DNA of 64,000 nt from Rhabdophis nuchalis (GCA_039707465.1 CM077658.1:12150574-12214573), one strand, 5' to 3'. Positions 11,218 through 23,436 are shown, counted from the first letter of the stretch. Notes: generated from the letters alone by a model not told the origin. Translations and numbers: made by a program.

Positions 11218-11445
11218 TCAGATGGATGTAGTGGTTAAAGACCTCTTGCTAGAAACGGGAAAATTGTGAATTGTAGTCCCACTTTAGGCTTATGTTGGAT
11301 TATTTTGGACCTGGTCACTTTTTTTCCTGCCTCAACCTTAGAAATAAGACAGTCACAAACTACTTCTGAAAAATATTGCCAAGGAAACTGCATGGATACT
11401 TTCAAGCATCTGCCAGGAATCAAAGTTAACTTGAAGACCTGAAAT
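11218..11445 (+). mobile_element. tRNA-derived SINE (second family), diverged
   Basis: It has a tRNA-like head (GTAGTGGTTAAAGAC) and a B-box-like GTGAATTGTAGTCCC. A body with GACCTGGTCACTTT and TTGCCAAGGAAACTGCATGG follows, then CCAGGAATCAAAGTTAACTT before a short A/T tail. The order matches the copy at 45625-45860. Not the Sauria or L2/MIR-type family. Confidence 0.5.
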
Positions 11446-11522
11446 AATAATAAAAACTTCAAAATGAAGTTTTTGCATGAAGATGCAAAATGAAGAAAGT
11501 CTGCATTCAAAGTTTATTTTAA

Positions 11523-12215
11523 TAATAATAATAAATAATAATAATTTAATTTATATCCCGCTCTCTCTCCCCGAGGGGACTCGAGGCGGGGCACAGGCAA
11601 TTAAAAATACAAATAAACACAGACAAGTACAAAATACAGAATTAAAAATAAATTAAATAAATCCTGCGCTAAAACCTATAAACTAAAAATTACCCCTAAA
11701 AAACCCTAACCTAAAAAGAGACTACCCAAGGCCGGCCAGACGAAAAAAGTGAGTCTTTAATTTTAAGCGGAAGGAGCGGAGGTCCGTAGTTGTCCTGATA
11801 TCGGGGGGAAGGTCATTCCAGAGGGCTGGGCCCGCCACAGAGAAGGCCCTTCCCCTGGGCGTCGCCCGCTGACAAAGTCTAGTGGACGGCACCCGGAGAA
11901 GTCCCTCTCTGTGGGAGCGAATCGGCCGTGAGGATGTATGGGGCAGGATCCGATCCCGCAGGTAGCTAGGTCCCGAGCCATGGAGCGCTTTGAAGATGGT
12001 AATTAACACCTTGAAGCGCACCCGGAAGACGACAGGTAGCCAGTGCAGCTCGCGCAAGAGCGGTGTTACATGGGCAAACCTAGAGGTGCCCATAATTGCT
12101 CGCGCGGCTGCATTCTGGACCAACTGAAGCCTCCGGGTACACCTCAAGGGGAGCCCCATGTAGAGAGAGTTGCAATAATCCAGTCGGGATGTCACGAGGG
12201 CATGAGTGACTGTGC
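11523..12215 (-). mobile_element. L2-clade LINE 3' fragment
   Basis: About 690 bp on the minus strand: 160-odd unbroken codons of the ORF2 C-terminus (12231-11722), a 3' UTR with CCTGTGCCCCGCCTCGAGTC, and an (ATT)n tail at the plus-left end. Its 5' break lies at GGCACAGTCACTCATG, within one or two bases of the break in the oppositely oriented fragment at 12690-13388. With that fragment it forms a large inverted repeat. Confidence 0.9.
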
Positions 12216-12689
12216 CCACCTTTTTCAACAAGAGAGTTGTGATTAGATTTATTTATTTTATTTTATTTTTGAAAGGAGGGAAATCTGAGAGGCTGCGATG
12301 AGAAGTTGAGAAAAGGGTTCAACTGGGAAAGCCAGCAACAGCATTGAAATCCCATGAAAACCTTTTGGTGGCTATGAAGCCATTCCTCTGTTGCATTTAG
12401 TAAGGCCCCTGTGAGTTATGAAAAGATCCGCTAGCACATCTGCACTTTTGCAAGATGACAATATTCCCAAGAACATTGACCAGACGATATACATGTGCTG
12501 GACTTTGGGAAGAAGTGATACATTCTAAATAGCGCATACAAGCTGCAGAAACAGGACATTGAGAGGAAAGAGTAATGATGGGTTTAAGCTTTGACAGCCT
12601 GTAAGCATTTTCACTTGCTCTCCCTCCTGTAGTGAAATACTGAGATTAGGCCAAATTGGCTCAGTAGCGAACAAGAGTATGATTATTTT

Positions 12690-13388
12690 GCACAGTCACT
12701 CATGCCCTCATGACATCCCGACTGGACTATTGCAACTCTCTCTGCATGGGGCTCCCCTTGAGGTGCACCCGAAGACTTCAGCTGGTCCAGAATGCAGCCG
12801 CGCGAGCTATAATGGGGACCGCAAGGTACACCCATATAACACCTCTCTTGCGCGAGCTGCCCTGGCTGCCTGTCGTCTTTCGGGTGCGCTTCAAGGGGCT
12901 AGTTGTCATCTTTAAAGCGCTCCATGGCTCGGGACCTAGCTATCTGCGGGATCGGATCCTGCCCCATACATCCTCCCGGCCGATTCGCTCCCACAGAGAG
13001 GGACTTCTCCGGGTGCCGTCCACTAGACTTTGTCAGCGGGCGACGCCCAGGGGAAGGGCCTTCTCTGTGGCGGGCCCAGCCCTCTGGAACGACCTTCCCC
13101 CCGACATTAGAACAACCACGGACCTCCGCTCCTTCCGTCAAAAATTAAAAACACACTTTTTCTGCTTGGCCGGCCTAGGGTAGTCTCTTCCTTGGGGTTT
13201 TTTAGGGTTGTTAGTTTTAATGGGTATTTTAGCGCAGGGATAAGTAGTTTAAATTGATTTTTATCTTTTGTATTTATTGATGTATATATTTTATGTGTTT
13301 TAGTTTTCCCTGTGCACCGCTCCGAGTCCCCTAGGGGAGAGGACGCGGTATATAAAATTAAACAATAAACAATAATAATAATAATAAT
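12690..13388 (+). mobile_element. L2-clade LINE 3' fragment
   Basis: About 700 bp of the same region as 12215-11523, in opposite orientation. It has 157 open codons (12710-13183) and a 3' UTR with CCTGTGCACCGCTCCGAGTC, then an (AAT)n tail. The coding part differs from its partner by only a few residues, but the UTRs differ more. That makes two insertions more likely than one inverted duplication. Confidence 0.9.
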
Positions 13389-13623
13389 ATTTTTGGCTTC
13401 CTTTGAGTTCAAATGTACATGGTGGAACTGTGTGTCATCAGTCTTTGGATGGCACCCCACTTCAAAGTTCTAATTGTCAGGCAGATCCACAACAAACTGC
13501 AATTGCATCAAAGATGTCACATTATACAATGACAATTGGATGAAAGTTTTGTCCATGTGTACTTGCATCCCGATGTGAATACTTAAGTCACATATAACAT
13601 ATCACAGCACAATTTTTGTCATT

Positions 13624-14039
13624 CCCTTAGACCGATACGCTCCCACAGAGAGGGCCTTCTCAGGGTGCCGTCGGCCGGACAATGCCGACTGGCGACACCC
13701 AGGGGAAGAGCCTTCTCTGTTGCAGGCCCAGCCCTTTGGAATGACCTACCCCCTGAATTACGTACCATCACCGACCTCCGCCTCTTCCGCCAATGTCTAA
13801 AGACATACCTGTTCCAACAAGCCGGCCTAGCCTAACCTCCCACGGGGACTTTTTAGAAAGTTTTAAATTGGGTATTTTAAAATTTGGCTTTTAGCATAGG
13901 ATTAGGATAGTTTAATATATATTTTAAATTATGTATTTATTTTTTGTATTTTGTAGGTTTTAAATTTCCTGTGCGCCACCCTGGGTCCTCTGTGGAGAAG
14001 GGCGGGATATAAATATAAATAAATTCAAAAAATTCAAAT
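13624..14039 (+). mobile_element. L2-clade LINE 3' fragment with target-site duplication
   Basis: Starts within the L2 segment read as RPIRSHREGLLRVPS and ends in the family 3' UTR with a (AAAT)n tail. It is flanked by TCATTCCCTTA at 13619-13629 and again at 14040-14050. The L2 consensus itself contains CCCTTAGACCG here, so the 5' junction overlaps by microhomology. Confidence 0.85.
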
Positions 14040-14779
14040 TCATTCCCTTAACTACTCTTGCAGATGCCTGATTTGTGGGACAGAAAAGACAATCATAGTT
14101 TTCATAATGGTATCTTTCTTGATCCCCATTTTCACTAAGATGCTTCCCACAAAAGGATGATGAAGTAAATAGAACATCAAATTTCAGATAAAACAGTGTT
14201 AGATGACTTTCAGTGTATGCTTAAGCAAGCAATCAAGTCTTGGTTAATAATAATAATTTAAAAAAAACTACTGGTCCGGAAAACAAATATTTTAAAGACT
14301 ATATCTTTGTATAGGTCTCTGTTTCATGCAAGTCCTTGCTTCCTGTTCTCTTTCTCTTTAAATAAATAAATAAGGTGGCCATTCAGTCCTTTATAAATAA
14401 AATAGAGTAAAATAAAAATGCTACTCTACCATAAATTCAGATGGATATTATTTGTAGGCCTTGAATTCTTAAAATTTATTAATAAATATTTTATGAGGCT
14501 CCACCACTGCTCCTCTTTAAATGTACAATAAACTGGAATAATAATTAATTTGTTGCATGCATAAAAGAAAGAAAGTAGGGGAAAAGGCTAATTCAAAAGA
14601 CAGAGGATAGGCTGGGGATATTCAAATGCATCATGAAATATATATGTATGTAAAATCTTTGCGGAAGCAAAAAGTTTAGAGCAAACTTCAAATAACCTTC
14701 CAGAGATCAATAAGAAAAATGCACAGTCTTGGAAACCTTCTCATCCTTTCCTGTAAGTAAAGATGCTCTTGAGACAAGA

Positions 14780-15365
14780 TAGGACAAACAAGCGGAAGAC
14801 TAGCAGAGGGCATTCATGAACACCAACTAGAAATCAGAAGACATGATGAAAACTCATTAGTTGTACAACACATGGACAGAGTTCGTCACAGTTTCAGCTG
14901 GGAAACTGTGGGTATCTTAAACCATGCAAAGCCCCATAATGTCAGAGAATGAATTCCAGGAAGCTTGGATCAGGAAGCTTGAATCAACAGGCACATAGAG
15001 ATAAACAACATCTACATACCACTCAAAAGAGACAATCACAAAGCTAAAAAGGAAACAAAAAAGATTGAAATACTTTCTTGCCAGTAATCAATAGCTAGAG
15101 AAGCAGAGATTAACATCAAGATTGAGAGTAGGCCAACAATTAAGCGATAAACAATACACCACTCAAGGAACTACTAACTGACAACTGAGACAATCAATCA
15201 AACAGTAAACAACAGCCTAGTCAACGAACCACCAAGCACATTCCCGCCAACCCTGACAGGGCAAACCACTTATATAAACAGAGAACAAACCCCCTACCTA
15301 CTGACAGTGATCATGTTACCTAGGTGGGTAATGAAACATCTGTGAAAGTACCAAGCTTAGGGAGG
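14780..15365 (+). mobile_element. Penelope-like element 3' fragment
   Basis: The endonuclease remnant is followed by an untranslated region with CCCGCCAACCCTGACAGGGC and CTTATATAAACAGAGAACAA. It ends near GTTACCTAGGTGGGTAATG, a terminal segment also found at 6862-6945 and, in both orientations, at 30309-30480. Confidence 0.65.
14794..14952 (+). pseudogene. Penelope-like element GIY-YIG endonuclease, C-terminal remnant
   Basis: A 52-codon open stretch reads GRLAEGIHEHQLEIRRHD, then VVQHMDRVRHSFSW and VGILNHAKP, ending at a stop. This matches the C-terminal part of the Penelope-type GIY-YIG endonuclease (H..QL..RR, H..F.W, L.HA). The reading continues in other frames: EFQEAWIRKLEST at about 14947-14985, then INRHIEINNIYIPLKR at about 14985-15032. 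The copy is therefore broken by at least two frameshifts. Enzymes of this family cut the target for Penelope retrotransposition. Confidence 0.7.
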
Positions 15366-15458
15366 AGCCCACAAGCTCAGCTATTCTTCTTCCCTCTCCA
15401 GTTTAGTATGCAATTATTGGAGCACCTGGTAACCTTTTGTCCAAGTGATAACCTAGGT

Positions 15459-15593
15459 CAGGGGTCTGCAAAGTCGGCTCTTTTAAGACTGGTGGACTTC
15501 AACTCCCAGAGTTCCCCAGCCAGCATAGCTGGCTGGGAAACTCTGGGAATTGAAGTCCACCAGTCTTAAAAGAGCCGACTTTGCAGACCCCAG
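15459..15593. mobile_element. Palindromic hAT-type MITE (copy 1)
   Basis: A 135-bp self-complementary element flanked by a perfect 8-bp duplication ACCTAGGT (15451-15458 and 15594-15601). Ends are CAGGGGTCTGCAAAG and its complement with one change. The arms pair over about 60 bp around CCAGCCAGCATAGCTGGCTGG. The 8-bp duplication and CAGGG ends fit hAT. Confidence 0.85.
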
Positions 15594-15601
15594 ACCTAGG
15601 T

Positions 15602-17036
15602 GAATCCTGCTTAAATTTCCATCATATTGGTCCCACTCAGCTAATGCTGCAGCCTGCCATGACAAGGGTCTCATGCAAGCTCTTTACAGTCCAGGAGACT
15701 TATTCTGTTGTTGCTTTGATTTATTCCCCCCCCCCCTTAAAAAGAGGTCTTCATTCCTGCTAGCTATAAAGCACCCATTATTTGCACTAAATTAACTTAT
15801 TCTCCCCTTGCAAAAAAAAAAGAAAGGTAAAAGTAACTGAGGAAAAAGTGTGACTGATGAACATGATAATTACTTTCTTCCTGAGTATTTCTGCTTCAGT
15901 CTTTGAGGTAACGAAGCAAATCCTGGCAGTTCATTAAATGGTAGGGAGGGATAGGCTGCAATTCATTGTCTTGAATACAGATTAGAAAACTGAGACAAAT
16001 CCTAAATGAGGAATTAAGAGGAAAAAATGAGTGGAGTGCTTGAAGACAACATATTAGGAAAATAATATTTTAAGAGGCCAAGGTACAATACTCTTGAATG
16101 CAGATTCACGCAGGTGTCTTTGTGCTGCTTTCCCCCCCTGCTTTCTCCACACTCAAGGGAAACAAATCTTCATGACTCCCAAATTCCATAAATCCTACAA
16201 CGGGTTTTAGCAGATTTAAAAGAAATCCACGGTCTAGAAAGCCATGGGAAATTGATCTTGATTGCCTCAAACCACTGATGCAAAAGTATCAAGGGTGAAG
16301 GGATAATGCTCCGATTTTTAAAGTGCCAGCGTGATGCATATTAAACAGAGAGAAATGAAATGTGCTGTTAGTTCCATATAAGGGAACACTAGTTGTAAAG
16401 TAACGTAAGGACCTGCTCCAGCTACTCCCCCATGAAAGCAAAACTCTTGATTCCATTGACTCAAAAGAACTTTTCCTAAGAGATTGCGGTTGTGGTAAAG
16501 TCAGGCGAAATCTGAAAAAAGCCCACACAAAGAATTATTTCATCCCAAAACCCAACCTCCCCTGCCCAATCCATCGGCAGCCAATAAGATGCCGCAAGGT
16601 TGTTTTGAGAAACTCTTGGGTGTAAGGGTTCCAAATAGCATCCAAAAGTAAATCAGAATCCAAGGCAAAGTTAACATATCTAGGAAAATCCAAATATGAA
16701 AGCTTCCTGGTTTTCCCCACCCAGTTGAAAGTTCAAGATCTCACCCCCCACATCCACAAGTCCGTCACATGGTCCAATCTCCCACTGCCATGCTGGCAGT
16801 TCCACCCATCCAGTTCCAGTCAAGTGCAGAGGTGCAGAGACAAAGGATGACCTTGGCTTTCTAGAAAGAATTTTGTTATGGCTACATCCCATCTCATTCC
16901 TATAATTCCCCCTCCCATTTTCCCACAATAGAAAATGCATAGTAGGGTAATAGAAAGTGTGGCAGGCCAAATACCCAAAAGAAAAGAGGGCTGGAGGTCT
17001 GACACTGAGGTGCTAGGAAGATAATGTTTCACTCTC
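15602..17036. other. Unassigned sequence
   Basis: No gene or repeat family recognised apart from short homopolymer runs (C-run near 15726, A-run near 15812). Confidence 0.4.
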
Positions 17037-17395
17037 GGTTAGACAATGTCGACTGGTGACACCCAGGGGAAGAGCCTTCTCCATGGGAGCACCTGCCCTC
17101 TGGAACGAATTGCCCCCGGAATTAAGAACTATCCCTGACTTACGCACCTTCCGCCGTGGTCTCAAAACCTTTTTCTTCCAACAAGCCAGGCTGGCATAAA
17201 ACATGATTTTTCAATTTAAATGTTTATTATTTTAATCAGGGTTAGTTTGGGTTTTTTTCCCCATGTTTCGGCCAATAGTTTAATTATGTCTTTTAAAAGC
17301 CTTCTTTTAACTTTTATATATTTGTTTTTATTCTGGCTGTACACCGCCCTGAGTCCTTCGAGAGTAGGGCGGTATAAAAAACCAATAAACTCTAA
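17037..17395 (+). mobile_element. L2-clade LINE 3' fragment, distinct subfamily
   Basis: Encodes an L2 ORF2 terminus (about 50 codons: FSMGAPALWNELPPELRTIPD-like). Its UTR contains CTGTACACCGCCCTGAGTCC and GTAGGGCGGTATAAAA, differing from the main subfamily seen elsewhere in the window. Confidence 0.75.
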
Positions 17396-17549
17396 ACTCA
17401 CTCTAAACTCTCAGGGCATGATGGCTTGGAAACTAGGCTAGAAACAATTGGGAGGGAGTCTGCTCCATTTCTGAAGGCAATCCCCTCCCTAATTCCCGAG
17501 CAGTTACAGTAAAAGCATGTGAAAAATGCCAGCAAGCCATCCTGCCTCC

Positions 17550-18062
17550 TCCCTTTAACAGAATACTGCATACAGTTTTGGTCGCCACGATGTAGAAAAG
17601 ACGTGGAGACTCTGGAAAGAGTGCAGAGAAGAGCAACCAAGATGATTAGGGGACTGGAGACTAAAAGATATGAAGAACGGTTGCAAGAACTGGGTATGTC
17701 TAGTTTGATGAAGAGAAGGACCAGGGGAGACATGATAGCAGTGTTCCGATATCTCAGTGGGTGCCACAAAGAAGAGGGAGTCAAACTATTCTCCAAGGCA
17801 CCTGGGGGCAGGACAAGAAGCAATGGGTGGAAACTAATCAAGGAGAGAAGCAACTTAGAATTAAGGAGAAATTTCCTGACAGTTAGAACAATTAACCTCT
17901 GGAACAGCTTGCCTCCAGAAGTTGTGAATGCCCCAACCCTGGAAGTCTTTAAAAAGATGTTAGATAGCCATTTGTCTGAAATGGTATAAGGTTCCTGCCC
18001 ACGCAGGGGGTTGGACTAGAAGACCTACAAGGTCCCTTCCAACTCTGCTATTGTAAATTGTA
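17550..18062 (+). mobile_element. CR1 LINE 3' fragment
   Basis: About 145 open codons (stop at 17989) of CR1 ORF2 C-terminus, starting TEYCIQFWSPRCRKDVETLE and ending KKMLDSHLSEMV. The CR1 3' UTR follows, with GGGGGTTGGACTAGAAGACC. It is closely similar to the terminus of the CR1 at 32690-35150. Confidence 0.9.
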
Positions 18063-18098
18063 AAGAATGGCAGGGCATAATGTGGACCTGATACCTAC

Positions 18099-18147
18099 AT
18101 TGGTTAATATCAAATTCATCAGGCATTGGTTAATATCAAATTCATCA
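18099..18147. repeat. Two-copy tandem repeat, 26-bp period
   Basis: A 23-bp segment starting ATTGGTTAATATCAAATTCA is repeated at 18125 after a 3-bp spacer. It lies just downstream of the CR1 end. Confidence 0.9.
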
Positions 18148-18602
18148 CAGGGTAATGTAGGACATTGAATTCTTTCACCACCTTGGTGCTTGCTTGTAAC
18201 TTGCTTTGTGAGCAGGAATGGCTTATTTTAAGCTAGTAGAAGTACTGTAGTTGCTGGAGTTACAAGACACCAGTACTGTGTTGACATTGCCAATGATCCT
18301 TCAACCCAATGCAAGCCCATATTTGGAGGTCATTGTTAAAGTACCAGTTCTGTCTTCTCCTTCTCAAACAAACTAACAAACGAAAAGCAAACCTGTTGAA
18401 CATAGTTGCTGAGGTGCTACCAGACCATACTGAAAGTTGAAGCAAACTGCATACATGCAAAATAGGTGCAACAGATTGGAAAGTTAAAGCTAAATTTGGG
18501 AAATTTCCTTAATATAGCCCTTAGGAAACAAATCCTGGGGATCAAGGGGGGGAGGAATCATATAAATGGCACACTTTCCTTTAGACTGTATGGTTCTGCA
18601 AT

Positions 18603-19050
18603 TTTTTTATTTTATTTATTTTATTTAAATTTATATCCCGCCCTTCTCCACAGAGGACCCAGGGTGGCGCACAGGAAATTTAAAAACATACAAAATACAA
18701 AAAATAAATATAATTTAAAATAACTATTAAACAATCCTATCCTATGCTAAAATCAAATTTTAAAATACCCAATTTAAAACTTCCTAAAAAGTCCCCATGG
18801 GAGGTTAGGCTAGGCCGGCTTGTTGGAACAAATATGTCTTTAGACATTGGCGGAAGAGGCGGAGGTCGGTGATGGTGCGTAATTCAGGGGGTAGGTCATT
18901 CCAGAGGGCTGGGCCCGCCACAGAGAAGGCTCTTCCCCTGGGAGTCACCAGTCGGCATTGTCCGGCCGACGGCACCCTGAGAAGGCCCTCTCTGTGGGAG
19001 CGTATCGGTCTAAGGGATGTCTGGGGCAGGAGGCGGTCTCGCATATAACT
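18603..19050 (-). mobile_element. L2-clade LINE 3' fragment
   Basis: Minus-strand ORF2 terminus (79 codons, 19044-18805) plus a 3' UTR with CCTGTGCGCCACCCTGGGTC, ending in an (AAAT)n tail at the left. Closely related to 36145-38360 and 13624-14039. Confidence 0.9.
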
Positions 19051-20897
19051 TCATCTAACCAGCATCTAATGTCAAAATAATTTGTTTCGAATTGGGTACC
19101 TACATTCTATCACAGTGGTCTTCAACAGTCAATAAACAGAAACAATTTCAGAAGGTGGCCCTGTGAGATAATTAGCCTTGAACTAATACATAAGCTGGTT
19201 CATCCCATAAAATGCAGTGAGTTTATATGCAGGGTGAAAAGTAGCTCAGATCACTTAACAAACAACAATAAGAATGATCTGATTATTGTGATAAATTAAC
19301 AAAATTGCATTGCAACATTAAGAATTTTAGACTTCGGGTCTTTCCTATTTAATGGGCTGATGGGCAGTTATTTATAAGACCACTGAGGTAACAAATTCAA
19401 TATCTTGTAATGCTAAATGGATGCGAAAAGATTTCTGCTATTAAAACTATTCAAGACAAATTGCTAAAGGTAGAGACATTTGCTCAATGGTGGATAAATG
19501 ATGGACTCTTTCTAAATTTCTCAAGTGTGTAACTGCAAGAGCCAAGAAGACACAAAGAAATTCATAGAGGTGTTTAAAACTATATATTTATATAGAAACA
19601 TCTCTCTAAAGGAAATTTGATATTTCTACTTCACTAGGAATGGACTTCACTTATAAATCATTGATGGGATCCATAGTTTCTCTTCAAAGAAAAGGAAGTT
19701 TTATGTAAATTCTTTGTTCAATCCTCATTACTTTATTGCCTAGTTTATTGAGGCCCCTGCCTTCCTTAAAAGAAAAAAGAGAGAAAAAGTTTAACATATT
19801 CTCAGTCACAAAAGGTTTGGCGGCCCTCAAATTAAATACAATATTATTCTGTAAGCTAGTTTTAAGAAGCTCAAGTAAAAAAAAAAGATTTTTGAGTTTT
19901 TAATCAAAAATTGACACATGAATTGCTAGTTAAATGGACAAAAGGTGCAATGGAAGGATTTGGTTTGACTTTGTAATGAATATCAAAGTAATAAAACATG
20001 GTATTAGATCAATTTCCTTATTAAAAAAAGAACCTAGCGTAAATTGGTCTTATTATTATGAAACATAATGCTGATTTAGGAAAGTTGGCCCTGTTATGAT
20101 TTTTTTTTCATCGGCAAAGGATGAAGTTGATTGGCAGCCTAAACACACAATTTTAAAAATCTAGAAAATGTGGAAGCATGGTGTATAGAAGGCAGTTTCA
20201 TTCCAAATATGCCCTTGACAGGAGACAAAGATTTTTGTCTGTGTTTAATAGAAGGAAGAATGCCAGGCATGTATAAGGATGATTTCTGATAGTTATGCTA
20301 GTTATTTCCCAATTCCAGAGTTTAAACAGGTTGTTAAAGAATCTTCTCCTGGGAGAGATCTGAAAAAACTATTGAGAACCTATCAGGAGTTGAATCTATA
20401 AAGTTTTGAAGAATCTGAGAATGCAAGGTCCAGTAATTCTAAACACTACCATGGATCAATGAAGACTTCTTGGAAGTATCACAAAAAAAATGTTGACCTT
20501 CTTTTGTAATTTCCCATTCAGGAGAGGCATCTACTTGTTGAATAGAATAACTGTACTGAGAAAATCTGGAACATGTGGCTATATGGACATCAACTTCCAT
20601 GTGAGCTTAAATCTTATGCTAAATTAACATTTAAGTTGGTCAATGGACTGACAAATGTAGATGTCCCTTTTGGTGCATCAACAGATGTTGTTGTTTGGAG
20701 AAATAGAGCTTATCCCTGCTGCTTGTATGTGAATTGCTATGCCTTTGATATGCATAGTGGGTTGGGGACAAATTATAATTATGACAGACCTAGAATTGAC
20801 ATGAGTTCTTGAGACATTTCAAACTGACTGCCTTAACATATATCTCAAAGATTTCAATATGCATGTGGATACACACACATACACACACATACACCCC

Positions 20898-21240
20898 CCC
20901 ATCACTCTGCTAAACAACTAATCCCCACAACACTGTCAAATTATCTACTAAGACTGTATTACTATTCTTCTTCTCTTCCTTTCTAGCACCTATCTCTTTC
21001 CTAGTATCTATCTATTCCCACTTATGACTATAACCATGTTGCTTGTATCTTTAAAATTTATATTGTTTTGTTTCCTAGTATAATTTGGTTGCTTATTAGT
21101 AACTTACGACTATCACTAAGTGTTGTATCTTATGATTCTTGATGAATGTATTCTATTTTATTTTTCTTTATGTACACTGAGAGCATATGCACCAAAGACA
21201 AATTCCTTGTGTGTCCAATCACAGTTGGCCAATAAAGAAT
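20898..21240 (+). mobile_element. CR1/L3-type LINE 3' end (snake type)
   Basis: It begins ATCACTCTGCTAAACAACTA, also present at 53358-53380 after coding sequence of the same LINE. It contains TTCTTGATGAATGTATTCT and GAGAGCATATGCACCAAAGA. It ends CCAATAAAGAATTCTATTCT, running directly into the pentanucleotide array. Such CR1 ends with (AATAG)n tails are known from snakes. Confidence 0.75.
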
Positions 21241-21359
21241 TCTATTCTATTCTATTCTATTCTATTCTACTCTACTCTACTCTACTCTACTCTACTCTAC
21301 TCTACTCTACTCTACTCTACTCTACTCTACTCTACTCTACTCTACTCTACTCTACTCTA
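21237..21359. repeat. (TTCTA)n to (CTCTA)n microsatellite
   Basis: About six TTCTA units pass into about eighteen CTCTA units. The array starts exactly at the 3' end of the CR1/L3-type LINE, so it was probably seeded by the LINE tail. A single-base variant unit has then expanded. Confidence 0.95.
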
Positions 21360-23436
21360 TTTAACAATCACCATGTTCATTTAACCACTGATACAAAAGT
21401 CATGAAAATGTATTGTTCATGTAGATGTCTCAATGTTCAACTGTCATGACTTACAAAAGAAATCCTAGACTTCCTTTCAGTTGCAAATCAAGGACTACCT
21501 GTACCACTGAGCAGAAGAAAAAAATGGCACTTGTGCTTCTAGGGAAGGTCCATGGGATACATTCAACATAATGTCTTAACATGGAAATCTGGAAAGCTGA
21601 GAGGCTATAGACTGCTGAAAAATAGATTGTACAATAAAACATAAAGCATTCATAAGCCCTTTGGACGTCTTGTCACTAAGTAAATATAGGATTGCCCCCT
21701 TGTGCTCATGAAAATTTTACCAAAATCGTCTTTCCCTTTGAAAGAAATATATATATACCCAAAACCAATTTTCTTTCCTTAAATGAGAACTAGTAGAAAT
21801 AAATGGAGGAAAATTTCTCTGTCCCTTATCTGCCAACATTTCACATCGCTGAGCCCCTATTTGAAAGTCCAGAATGAGGCAAGACCAACTCATCTTTAGT
21901 ATTCAGTTATTTCATGGCTGTAAAAATGTGCAATGATTGGACAGAAAGAGGAGCTTGTATAATTAGCCTTTCCATCTTTAAGCAGCAGCTGTGAAGGCTG
22001 ACAACCATTTTCCACATTCCTGTATTGTCATACAAAGTGCCCAGAGGCACAACAAAAAATCATAGTTATTGGAGGTGTCATTTAGCCTCAGAAAACAACA
22101 TCATATCCAAAAAGTATTGTGCTACTTAGCGGTCTATTGGATTATCAGTTTTCTAGCATGCTTCATAGTTCATACCTTGTTGCTGTATTCAGGCTCAGCC
22201 TTCTCTTCATAATTAGTGGCAATACACAACGTAAACCACTGTACATCCAGACACACATGCATCCAGTTTATTGTATCTACTGCTTCTTACTTAACATTCA
22301 AACGACAGTCATTTGTACGTTTTACAGGGTATTTGGGAAAGGAAGACAAGGAGATTTCTCACAGGTTTTTTTTAAAGCTTTCCCCTCCTTCTTTCTCTCA
22401 ATGGGCTGTAAAGGAAGGCCAGGGAGCATAAATAGATCCATTGTTTTCCAAAAGGAGGAGGAGGAGGAGAAGAAAGGAGGATAATATTGAATGGCCCCGA
22501 GGAATAGTCTGTTCAGACTAAAATGAGTCGGTGGAGTAAATGGAAATATAAATAGGATTTGCTTGGGGTCAAACAATGAACTTCTCTGAAGGTGCAGTTG
22601 GCCCACCTTGCCAAATTTGTATGTCTAAAATAAAGATGCAAAGACATAAAAGTGAGGCAGAAACTGTGAGACGAAGGACCGTTTCTGAAATTGATCAGGG
22701 GGGATTATTACTCTAAGATAAACTGATGCCACAATGTAATTTGCAGCTTTTCAAAACATTTGCTGTCTGTTAACGTCTATTAAGATCGCCTGGCATTCTT
22801 AATAGACACAACAGACTTTAAAAATTCTTAAAACTTGTAACACCATTTCCAAAATAAATTACAATCATATGGTGTAATATCTATCATCTATAGACTACTA
22901 ATACCCTTGGTTTTTTAATCTTTCACTGGGTGAAATGGTACTGGCTGCTGCTATTCTCTTGCTTCAGTCACATGATCTTCATCTTCAACATTCTATGACA
23001 GTTTCCCAGCCACTCTCACAATCCTAATTTACTTGCCTGCTGGGAAGGAAAGGGAAGGAGAATGAAGAGGAAGGAAAATGATTTCTGATACTAGATTCCC
23101 AGAAGGCGGTAGGAAGTTGGAAGTCACTCCTGTTGCCACTGCCTTTTTTGTCCACTTGTGATCATTCTACCTCTTTGTTTAGTAAGGGAATATCTCTGAA
23201 ACAATAATGCAACAGATTCATGTAAGGCATGATAGAGTTTTTTAAAATGTATTTGATTTAATAAATCCATCTTTTTGTCTTTTGTTTTTTTTCATTCTAC
23301 TATATTTTTTATTGTTTTCTTCTTTGTCCTGTAGGGAAAACTCCAATAAAAAGAGAAAGACAGCTGTTACCCGGGGGTCAACTGATTTCTTTTAACATTT
23401 TTTTTTTAAATAGGACTGTTGTATATATTCCTAAGA
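21360..23436. other. Unassigned sequence with an 11-bp-arm hairpin
   Basis: No gene recognised. GTCTATTAAGA at 22775-22785 is perfectly complementary to 22797-22807 with an 11-nt loop. A short (GGA)n run lies at about 22455-22472. Confidence 0.4.

Noticed and set aside
19640..20820. Possible degenerate L1 ORF2 (short GLAALKLNTILFCKL-like reading near 19815)
   Set aside because: Only a brief weak resemblance, with frequent stops; not enough to assign.
21120..21449. Open frame with (YSTLL)n repeats
   Set aside because: Generated by the pentanucleotide microsatellite; a 5-bp period read in triplets simply lacks stops.
22730..22870. Possible conserved noncoding element
   Set aside because: AT-rich unique sequence with a small hairpin, but conservation cannot be judged from one sequence.
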